A DNA stretch of 64,000 bases from an uncultured Lactobacillus sp. (GTDB lineage Bacteria > Bacillota > Bacilli > Lactobacillales > Lactobacillaceae): positions 1 to 64,000 of the forward strand of contig CAMKZU010000004.1 of assembly GCA_946477855.1 (NCBI GenBank), written 5' to 3'. Position 1 is the first letter of the stretch, and each line of letters begins with the position of its first letter. The notes under the pieces were generated by a model. The model was given only the letters and a program-made list of their open reading frames with translations, ran no database searches and had not been told where the DNA came from. Position numbers and translations under genes: made by a program. Of the stretch, positions 42,795 through 51,108 are shown in pieces.

Positions 42795-44399
42795 ATGCCC
42801 TTATTTAAATATTTTAAAAGAGCTAAGTGGCAATTTAGTATAGTAATTGTCCTAACTGTTATTAATTCAGGGTTTTCAACACTTGCAGGAATTGCCAGTG
42901 CAAATGCCCTAACTCAGGTCACCAAACTGCATGCCCAACTGTTTTTTATTTGGGTCACAATTATGGCTGCTGCCTATGTCATGTACGCGATCTTTACTTA
43001 TTTAATTTCGGTCAATCAAACAAAATTGAAGCAGCAAATTGATCTGCTGATTCGGCAGGATGTGGCCCAAAAGTTGTCACAGTCGGATTATCAGTCTTTT
43101 CATCAGCAAACCACTGCTACCTATGCCTCATGGCTAACCAATGATATTAATACGATCAATGAATTTGGTGTCAACGATTTGATGATGATTGTACAACAAA
43201 TTAGCGAAATCTTGTTGGGTGCAGTCACTTTAGCGTATTTTCAGGTCAGTTTACTTGCTACTGTTATTATCTTAACTGTGATTATGGCGGTAGTGCCTAA
43301 TTTGTTTTCAAAATGGTTATCTAAACGTTCACTTGAACTCTCCCATGCGCAAGAACGGTTGGTTAATAAAATTAATGATGTCCTGAATGGCTTCAATACA
43401 TTATTTTTAGCAAATTTATCCCAAGTAATTGTTAAAAGAATTAATCAAGGATCTGCAGATGTTCGAAAAAATGCTGTTGATTACGTTAAGGCGGCTGGCT
43501 TTACCCAAGCCTTTACCAATTGCATTGCCTATTTAAGTCAAGTGATTGTTTTAGCTCAAAGCGGTTATTTAATTTTGCGGCATCTTACTCCAGTGGGAAC
43601 TATAAGTGGCGCGCAGTATTTTGCCGGTACAATTTTTGCTGAACTGAGTGGTATCAGCTTTAATTGGCAGGAATTTAAATCACTTAAACCAATTATGGAT
43701 AAGCTGGCAAATATTAAGACGACCACGCAGCCTGCTCAAAAACAAGAAATTTCTGCTAAACAAATTCAAATTAAGAACCTTTCGTATACTTATAAGGAAA
43801 AGAGGCAACCAATTTTGGATAATCTGAATTTGACTATTGCAGAAGGGAAAAAATACCTCTTGCTCGGTGATTCAGTTGCAGGTAAATCAACGCTGCTTAA
43901 TATTATTAGTGGCCTGTTAAAAAATTATACCGGTACGATTAAATTGGGTGGCATAGACTATGCTAAAATTACTGATACTCAGCTGCATCAAATAATTTCT
44001 TATGTCGAACAAACACCATATATTTTTACGGCTAGTTTAAAGTGGAATTTAACTTTGGGGCAAAAGGTTGCTCCTGCAAAGCTAAAACAGGTCATTACGG
44101 CGTGTGGCATTGATCAAATAATTGCTCATTTACCCGCTGGTATCAACACGATACTGGCAAACCAGGGGACTAATCTATCTGGTGGGCAGAAGCAGAGGAT
44201 TGCGCTTGCACGAGCGCTTTTGCGTGATACGCCCGTATATCTTTTTGATGAGGCGACCTCGTCATTAGACAAGGCGGCCAGCATTTCGTTAGAAAAACTA
44301 ATTTTAACGCTGAAGAATAAAACCATTGTTTTAGTAACACATCATTTACAAAAAGAGACAGCCGACTTATTCGACGAAAATATTGTATTGGATAAATAA
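42795..44399 (+). CDS. ABC transporter, fused membrane and ATPase domains
   Basis: 534 aa, AGGAGG before the ATG. The membrane domain is about residues 1-300 with six helices. The ATPase domain has Walker A LLGDSVAGKSTLLN, the Q-loop SYVEQTPYIF, signature LSGGQKQRIALARAL, Walker B VYLFDEATSSLD and the H-loop VLVTHH. This is a half-transporter of the exporter type that should work as a homodimer. Exported cargo is unknown; no peptidase domain, so bacteriocin processing is unlikely. It stands alone. Confidence 0.9.
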   Translation: MPLFKYFKRAKWQFSIVIVLTVINSGFSTLAGIASANALTQVTKLHAQLFFIWVTIMAAAYVMYAIFTYLISVNQTKLKQQIDLLIRQDVAQKLSQSDYQSFHQQTTATYASWLTNDINTINEFGVNDLMMIVQQISEILLGAVTLAYFQVSLLATVIILTVIMAVVPNLFSKWLSKRSLELSHAQERLVNKINDVLNGFNTLFLANLSQVIVKRINQGSADVRKNAVDYVKAAGFTQAFTNCIAYLSQVIVLAQSGYLILRHLTPVGTISGAQYFAGTIFAELSGISFNWQEFKSLKPIMDKLANIKTTTQPAQKQEISAKQIQIKNLSYTYKEKRQPILDNLNLTIAEGKKYLLLGDSVAGKSTLLNIISGLLKNYTGTIKLGGIDYAKITDTQLHQIISYVEQTPYIFTASLKWNLTLGQKVAPAKLKQVITACGIDQIIAHLPAGINTILANQGTNLSGGQKQRIALARALLRDTPVYLFDEATSSLDKAASISLEKLILTLKNKTIVLVTHHLQKETADLFDENIVLDK

Positions 44400-44438
44400 A
44401 AAAAGTCGTATTTGAGTTTAAATTCAAATACGACTTTT
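44398..44438 (+). terminator. Terminator after the ABC transporter gene
   Basis: AAAAGTCGTATTTGA pairs perfectly with TCAAATACGACTTTT around an 8-base loop, directly after the stop. Confidence 0.92.
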
Positions 44439-44545
44439 ATTTGTTTGTGTCATGAACTACATCATTAGCAAATAATTTTAATACCTAATAGCTGGTATTA
44501 TTTTACAAGGTGTAGAACTTTGCGGTGTAATTTTTTGGGCTTAAT

Positions 44546-45619
44546 TTAAAGACCTAAGTCTACAATTAATTGCATTGCCTCTTTATCATCACCAAGCTGC
44601 ATGAGGGCGTCTTTTAGGCATAACATTGGCTTACCGTCACGGTCGGGCGTTGTTTTTGCATGAGCCAAGGAACTGAGAATGGCTTCGTGCACAATATCTA
44701 CCGTAATTCTGAAGTAGCGGTCAATTTTGTCATCAGTAATTGCCTGGATTGTACTCAACTCGTTTTCAGGGAAATGACTTACCCGGTTAGCAGTAGAGAA
44801 AGCTAGAGTAATCTCGCCACTACCGTTGCCGCTAAATGAGCCACTGCGAGTGATGCCGATACCGGAGCGTTTGGCAATGCGTTTTAATTGTCTCGAGTTA
44901 AACGGGATATCGGTAGCAATTATTGTGATGATACTGCCTTTTTCCTTAGTGTCCTTGTTATCCACAAATTTTTTACCAATAGCATGACCATAAATGTTCA
45001 AATCAGCACTAAGACCAAAATTAGACATGACTAGCGCGCCCATTGTAAAGGTTTTGCCGTCAATTTCTACTTGTCTTGAAGCAGAACCAATGCCGCCCTT
45101 AAGTTCGTAGCAGCGCATGCCCGTGCCGCCGCCAACTCCGCCTTCAGCAAAATCTGTACTAGCAACTGTAAAAGCATCGTTAACATCGTCTTCGGTGACG
45201 CCCAGATCACGAATGTGGTTAATCGAACTGTCATTGCACTCCATGATGATCGGATTGACACTACCAGTGGAAAGACCAATTTCTGGATTTTCAGCCAGCA
45301 TTCTTTTGACTAAAGCCATTGATGCGGTACCCACGCTGAGAGTATTGGTTAAAACCAGTGGTGTTTCAATTGTGCCCAGTTCGTTAACCTGAACAAGTCC
45401 TGTGCTTTTGCCAAAGCCGTTGATAACGTGTGCAGCGGCTGGCATTTTTTCCCGGAAGATATTATCTGGGCAGGGGTTGACCACAGTAACACCGGTTCTG
45501 AGTCTATCAGTAACAACTGTTCTATGCCCGACAGTAACACCGGCAACATCTGTAATTAAATTTTTTGGTCCTGGCTTAGTATCGCTAAGCGCAAATAAAA
45601 GTGGTTTATTAAGTCCCAT
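44546..45619 (-). CDS. P1-family (DmpA/beta-aminopeptidase) peptidase
   Basis: 357 aa. Family S58/DmpA, self-processing N-terminal nucleophile aminopeptidases. Seen are KNLITDVAGVTVGHRTV near the N-terminus, TGVTVVNPCP, PLVLTNTLSVG, GGVGGGTGMRCYELKGGIG followed by SASRQV, and GSGEITLAFSTANR. It is cytoplasmic, with no signal peptide. AAGGAG precedes the ATG. Such enzymes remove N-terminal residues from short peptides or amides. The gene stands alone. Confidence 0.9.
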   Translation of the reverse strand: MGLNKPLLFALSDTKPGPKNLITDVAGVTVGHRTVVTDRLRTGVTVVNPCPDNIFREKMPAAAHVINGFGKSTGLVQVNELGTIETPLVLTNTLSVGTASMALVKRMLAENPEIGLSTGSVNPIIMECNDSSINHIRDLGVTEDDVNDAFTVASTDFAEGGVGGGTGMRCYELKGGIGSASRQVEIDGKTFTMGALVMSNFGLSADLNIYGHAIGKKFVDNKDTKEKGSIITIIATDIPFNSRQLKRIAKRSGIGITRSGSFSGNGSGEITLAFSTANRVSHFPENELSTIQAITDDKIDRYFRITVDIVHEAILSSLAHAKTTPDRDGKPMLCLKDALMQLGDDKEAMQLIVDLGL

Positions 45620-45686
45620 TTTTACTCCTTTTGCTTAAAAAATATTCTTCTTTAATTAAAACGGTTCAGTTATTTTTATGCAAGTC

Positions 45687-45719
45687 AAAAAATTCCAGCG
45701 TAAATTGACGGAACTTTTT
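45687..45719 (-). terminator. Terminator after the first surface-protein gene
   Basis: On the minus strand AAAAAGTTCC pairs with GGAATTTTTT around a 13-base loop, just after the stop at 45733. Confidence 0.7.
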
Positions 45720-45732
45720 CATACTATTGTAA

Positions 45733-47697
45733 TCAATCTTTTTTCTTTTTGCTAAAACAGTTGCTAAATAGACTGCCAATTACTGCCATGAAGCCCAATA
45801 AAAGCATTGTTATCTGGGAATGCTTATTAGTACCGGTTTGTGGCAATTTTTCATGGCGACCATTGTCAGTGAACAGCACTGACTTGGTGGAGTCAGGTTC
45901 ACTTTCAGCTGGTTTTAAAATGGTATAGTTCTCAGTAATACCGTTTGAAGTAGAATTATTTTTATTTTGATGAGGATTTTTAGCCTTGCTTTGAGTTTGA
46001 CTAGCCGAGTTGGTCGAACTATTTTGACCGCTATGCTCAGGGCTGGTATTAGCTTGAGGTTCATCTTTAACATAGATATAGGTTACGCTTTGTGGTGCAA
46101 TGCCAAAAAAGTTGGTGGCATTTTCAGGCCTGACTTTTAAGGTATAACCCGGTATCGCCTTAGCACCAGTGGTGTAGCCATCACCCACATTACCTTGTAA
46201 TATCGTTTCAGGTGCAATTTGATTGCCGTTTTCATCTTGATAAGAGACTGTAACATCTGCAGCTTTAATTGGTGTGGTGGTAGAGGTAGATTCGGGGTCA
46301 ACAGAATAAATAAATTTGACATTCTGCTGTTGATCAGTGAAAACCCCAGTGGCATTATCTGGGACTTCCTTTACGATATATCCCGGAATTGTCTTCGCCG
46401 TCACCTTATAATCATCGCCAATTTTACCCTTCAAACTAATATCAGGTGTAAGTGATCTTTTACTAGTATCCAAGTAAGAAACAGTAATAGGACTACCTGG
46501 TCGAATATAAGTGTCGCCAAGAATGTCGTCAGCATGGGCAATTAAGTCTTCAGACAGATATTTATTGTTTGCTTGTGGTGCGTCTTCGCTTCTATCGCCG
46601 ATATTGACCCAAGTTCCAAGAGTGTTAAGATGTGTATCATTAATATATGTACTTTTACCTAGTTTAAGGGTGTTTAATTTAGCAAGTCCGTCTAACATAT
46701 AACCTTTATCAATATTAGGATCTATGACAAAACTCCTGAGATCAAGTTCTTTTAAGCTACTACAATTATTAAACATTCCATTCATATCAATTACGTTAGA
46801 AGTATCAAATGAAGTTAAATCCAACTTGGTTAAGCTGGAGCAATCTTTAAAAGTCCAAATCATTTTTTTAACTTGGCTAGTATTAAACTTACTGAGATCT
46901 AAAGCAGTTAAACTTGAACACCCACTGAACATGTGACTTATATCGTCCACCTTGGCTATTGTGAAATCAGGTGAAAACTTAATGTTCTGTAAATTTTCAC
47001 AATCCTGAAACATGCTCTCTACATAACTAGTATTAGCAGTATTAAAACTTGATAGGTCCAGACTAGCTAATTTACTGCAGCCCGCAAACATAAAAGACAT
47101 GTTAGTAACTTTGGTGGTCTGCAAATTATCAATGCCATCTATGCTGGTTAAATTTTTACAATCCGCAAACATGTACCGCATATCACTGGTAGCAGATGTG
47201 TCAAGGTTTTCCAAACCAGTGATTTTAGTTAGATTAGCTAGCCCTTTGAACATTTCAGAAGCCGAGTTAACTTTTAATGAGCCGGCAAATCGAACTTCTT
47301 GCACGTCGCCACTGTTAATGCCGTTAATAAGACCTAAAGACCCCGGTTGGGCCACACTGCCACTTGGGATGGTAATGACATGATTATTGTAACTAACATC
47401 GAGATTGCCCCACTTGAAACTAGTGGCACTTTGAGTATGCAGTTCTGAATCTTTAGGTGGCAAGTTTTTTGGAGAAATAACTTCCTGCTTGGTATCGGTT
47501 TTAGCGTTAACATGATTAACTTTGTTATTGTTTTGACCTGTTGTGGTTGGAGATTTTGTTACAGAAGTCGATGAAGGCACTATTTCGTCTGCTTTAGTTG
47601 TTTGGGGGGATATAGCTAATAAACTTAAGGCTGCAGCAGCAACACTAAAGTATATTTTTGAAGTTTTTGTTCGATTAGAATCTTTTTTCTTACTCAT
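45733..47697 (-). CDS. LPXTG surface protein with BspA-type repeats and MucBP domains
   Basis: 654 aa. Signal peptide about residues 1-37 (IYFSVAAAALSLLAISPQTT before KADE). Residues about 130-345 are BspA/DUF285 leucine-rich repeats (SLDLSSFNTANTSYVESMFQ-type units of about 23 aa). Two MucBP-type domains follow (about 390-470 and 475-545: SYQDENGNQIAPETILQGNV). The C-terminus has LPQTGTNKHSQITMLLLGFM and a KKKKD tail, a standard sortase anchor. It is expected to be linked to the cell wall and to bind mucin-like or other glycans. Confidence 0.92.
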   Translation of the reverse strand: MSKKKDSNRTKTSKIYFSVAAAALSLLAISPQTTKADEIVPSSTSVTKSPTTTGQNNNKVNHVNAKTDTKQEVISPKNLPPKDSELHTQSATSFKWGNLDVSYNNHVITIPSGSVAQPGSLGLINGINSGDVQEVRFAGSLKVNSASEMFKGLANLTKITGLENLDTSATSDMRYMFADCKNLTSIDGIDNLQTTKVTNMSFMFAGCSKLASLDLSSFNTANTSYVESMFQDCENLQNIKFSPDFTIAKVDDISHMFSGCSSLTALDLSKFNTSQVKKMIWTFKDCSSLTKLDLTSFDTSNVIDMNGMFNNCSSLKELDLRSFVIDPNIDKGYMLDGLAKLNTLKLGKSTYINDTHLNTLGTWVNIGDRSEDAPQANNKYLSEDLIAHADDILGDTYIRPGSPITVSYLDTSKRSLTPDISLKGKIGDDYKVTAKTIPGYIVKEVPDNATGVFTDQQQNVKFIYSVDPESTSTTTPIKAADVTVSYQDENGNQIAPETILQGNVGDGYTTGAKAIPGYTLKVRPENATNFFGIAPQSVTYIYVKDEPQANTSPEHSGQNSSTNSASQTQSKAKNPHQNKNNSTSNGITENYTILKPAESEPDSTKSVLFTDNGRHEKLPQTGTNKHSQITMLLLGFMAVIGSLFSNCFSKKKKD

Positions 47698-47960
47698 ATT
47701 ACTATTCTTTCTTAAATGATAAAATAAACATATACATGATTAACATTTAGCTTATACCTTGTTTAACTTATTATACAATTCATTTTACTTAATAGCACCA
47801 TCTATACATTTCAACTTATTTTAAAAGAATAAATAATTAGCCTTAGCTAAGAAGTAATTTTTGATTTTTAAATTCAATTTGGTTATTTGCTGGAAGATAT
47901 GACACTAGTTAATAATATAGACACACTATTTTAAAGTAATTTATTAATTTTTGAGCATAG

Positions 47961-48005
47961 AAAAAGAACTCAATTAGCATTTTTAACTGCTAATTGAGTT
48001 CTTTT
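47961..48005 (-). terminator. Terminator after the SLAP surface-protein gene
   Basis: An 18-bp perfect stem (AAAAGAACTCAATTAGCA with TGCTAATTGAGTTCTTTT). A decayed version of the same segment is found at 50361-50396. Confidence 0.9.
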
Positions 48006-48031
48006 CATTTATAGAGTAAATCTCTTAATCT

Positions 48032-49777
48032 TTAAAAGTTAGCTTTCTTGACAAATTGGTTCTTGCCTACGATGTAATATAACTTATTGTGCATCTTAAC
48101 AGCACCACCGTAAGTTCTAACTGACTTGTTCTTCTTCAGAACATCATGACCATAACGTTTAACTTTGTTATTGGCTTTCTTAGTGTAAATAAAGGCATTG
48201 TGCTTTAATTTACGGTTGATACCAGTAACATTATTAGCCTTAACGAAACGGTTCTTGCCTAAAGCATAGAACTTCTTGCCGTTAATGGTCTTAGTACCAT
48301 AAGTGGTAATAGTTTTGCCAACGAAGTATTCACCTTTTACACGCTTGCCTTTTTGGTTAAAGATATAAGCGTTGTGGGTAACTACTCTCTTAACACCTTT
48401 CTTGGCCTTCTTAGCTGGCTTCTTGTTGTCAGTAGCAGGCTTGTTAGTGTCTGGCTTGTTAGTATCCGTCTTATTAGTGTCTTGCTTATCAGTCGTAGTA
48501 TTTGTGTTGGTGTTACCCGTGTTAGTTGTATTACTTGGAGTAGTCGGTGTGCTTGGTGTTGTTGGAGTACTTGGAGTTGAAGGGGTGCTTGGAGTGCTTG
48601 GGGTTGAAGGTGTGTTTGGTGTAGTTGGAGCAGGCTTGGTGGTAGTGTATTCACCAGCATATTTAGTAGCATCATTTTTACCGTCAAATTTCTGCATAAG
48701 TTCTACTGAACTTAATCCTTTGTCTTTACTATCATTTAAGAACCAGGTAGTCTTTCCATCCCATAGACTCTCTTCTACTGAACCACGGAGTCCTGAATTG
48801 TTAATGATATTACCTGCACCAAGTTTAATATCATTTAAGCTGTCCATGCCTGATAACATATCTTGATCAATGGTATATGTTTGATGAGATGGGTTTGCAG
48901 TACCTTTATTATCGTCGGTATTGTTAGTGTCAGAAACGTCATCTTTAATGGTTTCGTTATTTTCAAGCATCTTAAAACTACTAATGTCTAGGGATGTCAA
49001 AGCCTTATCACCCTTAAACATTTCCCACATCTTAGTAACTTTTTCTGTGTTGAATTTTTCCAAGCCATCAATTTTGGTTAAACTTGAATCATCACTAAAC
49101 ATATAAGACATGTCTTCTACTGAATCTGTCTTAAAGTTGGATACATCTAAAGTACTTAATGCTTCATCGCCAAAGAACATACCCATCATGTCAGTTACGT
49201 TAGAAGTGTTAAAGTTTGACAGGTCTATTGAAGTTAATTTAGGATCATTGGCAAACATTTCTTTCATGCTAGTAACTTCTTTTGTATTAAGGTTGTTTAA
49301 TCCCTTAATTTTCTTCAAGTTTGGTAAATTAGCAAATAATAAACTGGCATCTCCTTCGAAAATAACAGGACCGTCAATGTTAATGGTTTCAATTTCATCT
49401 GTGTTAACATCATCAATATTCCAAGCTATTCGGGCAGGATTGATAGGTGGTTCTTGATCACCTGCATAATGATTGTTAAATTTATTTTCTTTACCTAGTC
49501 TAATAGTAAAAGTCTTAGTCTTTTTGTCATAACTATAAATGCCCTTAGTCCAACTTGAAGCCCATAGACTGTGTGAATCATTTTCGCCAGCGTTATCACC
49601 AGAATTAACTGGTGGTACTGTCGGCTTTGTGTTAGCCGGCTTAACAGGTTGCTCTTTCTGTGCTTCGGCAGCCTTAGCTGCAACAGGATTAACTGCAATT
49701 ACGCTTAACGCAGCAACTGCCATACTAGAGAATAGTACCTTTTTACCTTTATGATAAAAATTGTTATGCTTACTCAT
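48032..49777 (-). CDS. Surface protein with BspA-type repeats and SLAP domain
   Basis: 581 aa from the ATG at 49777 (GGAGG upstream); the upstream part of the frame lacks a site. Signal peptide about residues 1-36 (VLFSSMAVAALSVIAVNPVA). BspA/DUF285 repeats about 110-260, then a wall-spanning linker of PST/PTT and TNK repeats (about 360-430). The end holds two SLAP (PF03217-type) units (THNAYIFNQKGKRVKG, KLYYIVGKNQFVKKANF). SLAP domains hold proteins to the wall without covalent bonds, so no LPXTG is needed and none is present. Confidence 0.92.
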   Translation of the reverse strand: MSKHNNFYHKGKKVLFSSMAVAALSVIAVNPVAAKAAEAQKEQPVKPANTKPTVPPVNSGDNAGENDSHSLWASSWTKGIYSYDKKTKTFTIRLGKENKFNNHYAGDQEPPINPARIAWNIDDVNTDEIETINIDGPVIFEGDASLLFANLPNLKKIKGLNNLNTKEVTSMKEMFANDPKLTSIDLSNFNTSNVTDMMGMFFGDEALSTLDVSNFKTDSVEDMSYMFSDDSSLTKIDGLEKFNTEKVTKMWEMFKGDKALTSLDISSFKMLENNETIKDDVSDTNNTDDNKGTANPSHQTYTIDQDMLSGMDSLNDIKLGAGNIINNSGLRGSVEESLWDGKTTWFLNDSKDKGLSSVELMQKFDGKNDATKYAGEYTTTKPAPTTPNTPSTPSTPSTPSTPSTPTTPSTPTTPSNTTNTGNTNTNTTTDKQDTNKTDTNKPDTNKPATDNKKPAKKAKKGVKRVVTHNAYIFNQKGKRVKGEYFVGKTITTYGTKTINGKKFYALGKNRFVKANNVTGINRKLKHNAFIYTKKANNKVKRYGHDVLKKNKSVRTYGGAVKMHNKLYYIVGKNQFVKKANF

Positions 49778-50189
49778 ATTTTTCCTCCATTTATACCATC
49801 TAAATTTCATTATACCATTATTAAGTATATACATATATCCTGTCTAATTCAATACTGTGATTGGTATTTTCATATAGATTTAATACTTTTGCATATTACT
49901 AGTAAACAAAATTTTGCCAATTATTCATAAAATAAGCTTATTCAAATAAAAAATGGACTTAATTAAGAATAGGCTAATTTTATTTATGCCAAAATCAAGC
50001 ATTAACTGAAATAATAAATAAGGCCAAAAAACAAGTTAAAAATACTATAATAATGCTGTTTAACTCGGCTAATTCCATTATTAATAGCCCTTAATATTTT
50101 ACTTATGGTTAGCGTTTCCAGGTTTAACGTTGTTTTAATTGTGAAAAAATTTTACTTTGGCAGTTGAATAATAGGGAGACTGTTCGAAT

Positions 50190-50237
50190 AAAAAATACTC
50201 CGTAAAAGCTAATCGCATCTTACAGAGTATTTTTTTA
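50190..50237. terminator. Orphan terminator-like hairpin
   Basis: TAAAAAATACTC(C)GTAA pairs with TTAC(A)GAGTATTTTTTTA around a 14-base loop, with A and T runs on either side. No intact gene ends here on either strand. It may be left from a lost gene. Confidence 0.6.
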
Positions 50238-50360
50238 ATTGGTATTAAATTTAGTTAGATTAAACCAGCACCTACTGTACTGATGATATTTGCTACAAAG
50301 CAGTAAATTTAGCTTGTTCATTTAGAGCCGGTAAGGGAATAGTTTAATTTTTGAGTGGAG

Positions 50361-50396
50361 AAAAAGAACACAACTAGTACTGGCTAAGTTCTTTTA
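50361..50396 (-). terminator. Decayed terminator copy
   Basis: AAAAGAAC and GTTCTTTT remain paired, but the centre of the stem no longer matches. The flanking sequence is alignable by eye to the terminator at 47961-48005. Confidence 0.5.
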
Positions 50397-50421
50397 TTGA
50401 TGGGAAAAGTGTTTTTAATTG

Positions 50422-50790
50422 TTAAAAGTTAGCTTTCTTAACAAATTGGTTCTTACCTACAATGTAATACAACTTATTGTTCATCTTAATTGCTTTGCCA
50501 TACACTCTAACACGTTGATTTTTCTTTAAAACTTTATTATTTAGGCGTTTGCCGTTCTTACCATAAATAATAAAAGCATTGTGAAACACAGTTCTAGTGG
50601 CTGTGGTTGTTTTGTTGTTAGGATCAGAATTATTATTTTCTGTATCAGCGGTAGAGCTTATACTTTTGAATGTTCTAGTTTCTGTAGCACCATTAGTGGC
50701 ATTATCAGTATTGCCCGCAGCGGTACTGGTATATAAAAACTTTTTATGAATTTGATGGATGTTCTTTTGTTTATCGAATTTATTTAAGCC
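50422..50790 (-). pseudogene. 3' remnant of a SLAP surface-protein gene
   Basis: An open frame of 122 codons with no ATG ends at 50422. Its last about 50 residues are a SLAP domain close to that of the neighbouring intact gene: HNAFIIYGKNGKRLNNKVLK and then KLYYIVGKNQFVKKANF, identical at the end. Before it come Thr/Asn-rich linker residues, and further up NKFDKQKNIHQIHKKFLYTS aligns with the repeat-to-linker junction of the 48032-49777 protein. The 5' part (signal peptide and leucine-rich repeats) is missing. Confidence 0.8.
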
Positions 50791-50892
50791 TCAAAATTAT
50801 ACATATATATTGGAAAAATAGCAAAATATATCGTGTTAAATATCTTATAAATTTTAGTTTCAATCTATCATAGTAAAAAATTACTGCATATA

Positions 50893-50931
50893 AAAACGTC
50901 TCTCGTTACTAAAAATTTGGAGAGACGTTTG
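50893..50931. terminator. Orphan hairpin
   Basis: AAACGTCTCTC pairs perfectly with GAGAGACGTTT around a 15-base loop. It sits just upstream of a short second echo of the SLAP 3' end (50934-50985), the same order as terminator then stop in the intact locus, so it may be the terminator of another lost gene. Confidence 0.6.
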
Positions 50932-51108
50932 TGAAAAAAGTGTTTTTGCTAATTAATAAAAGTTAACTTTCTAGAAAAAATGTTGTCAGCATAACTACTA
51001 GAATTTAAATATTAAAGTACTTGCTGATTACACAGTTATTTTTGTAGTTGCAAAGGTATGATCATTATGATATTCAAGACTTAGAAAAGTCTTGTTAAAT
51101 AATATTTG

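Larger units (their letters stand above)
49778..51108. other. Gene-free stretch with decayed surface-protein remnants
   Basis: 1.33 kb without an intact gene between two surface-protein genes. It holds a hairpin at 50190-50237, a decayed terminator and the 3' end of a SLAP-type gene (50361-50790), a hairpin at 50893-50931, and a second, shorter echo of a SLAP 3' end at about 50934-50985. The parts 49778-50189 and 50238-50360 show nothing that I recognise beyond AT-rich sequence and the promoter region of the 49777 gene. Confidence 0.7.

Noticed and set aside
48372-48866. Hydrophobic 164-codon open frame, Val/Leu-rich
   Set aside because: It is the antisense shadow of the Thr/Pro/Asn-rich linker of the SLAP protein. 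Low-complexity DNA creates such frames.
51083-51102. 8-bp hairpin CAAGACTT/AAGTCTTG after the giant surface-protein gene
   Set aside because: It is perfect but short and has no T run on the minus strand, so a terminator call is not supported.
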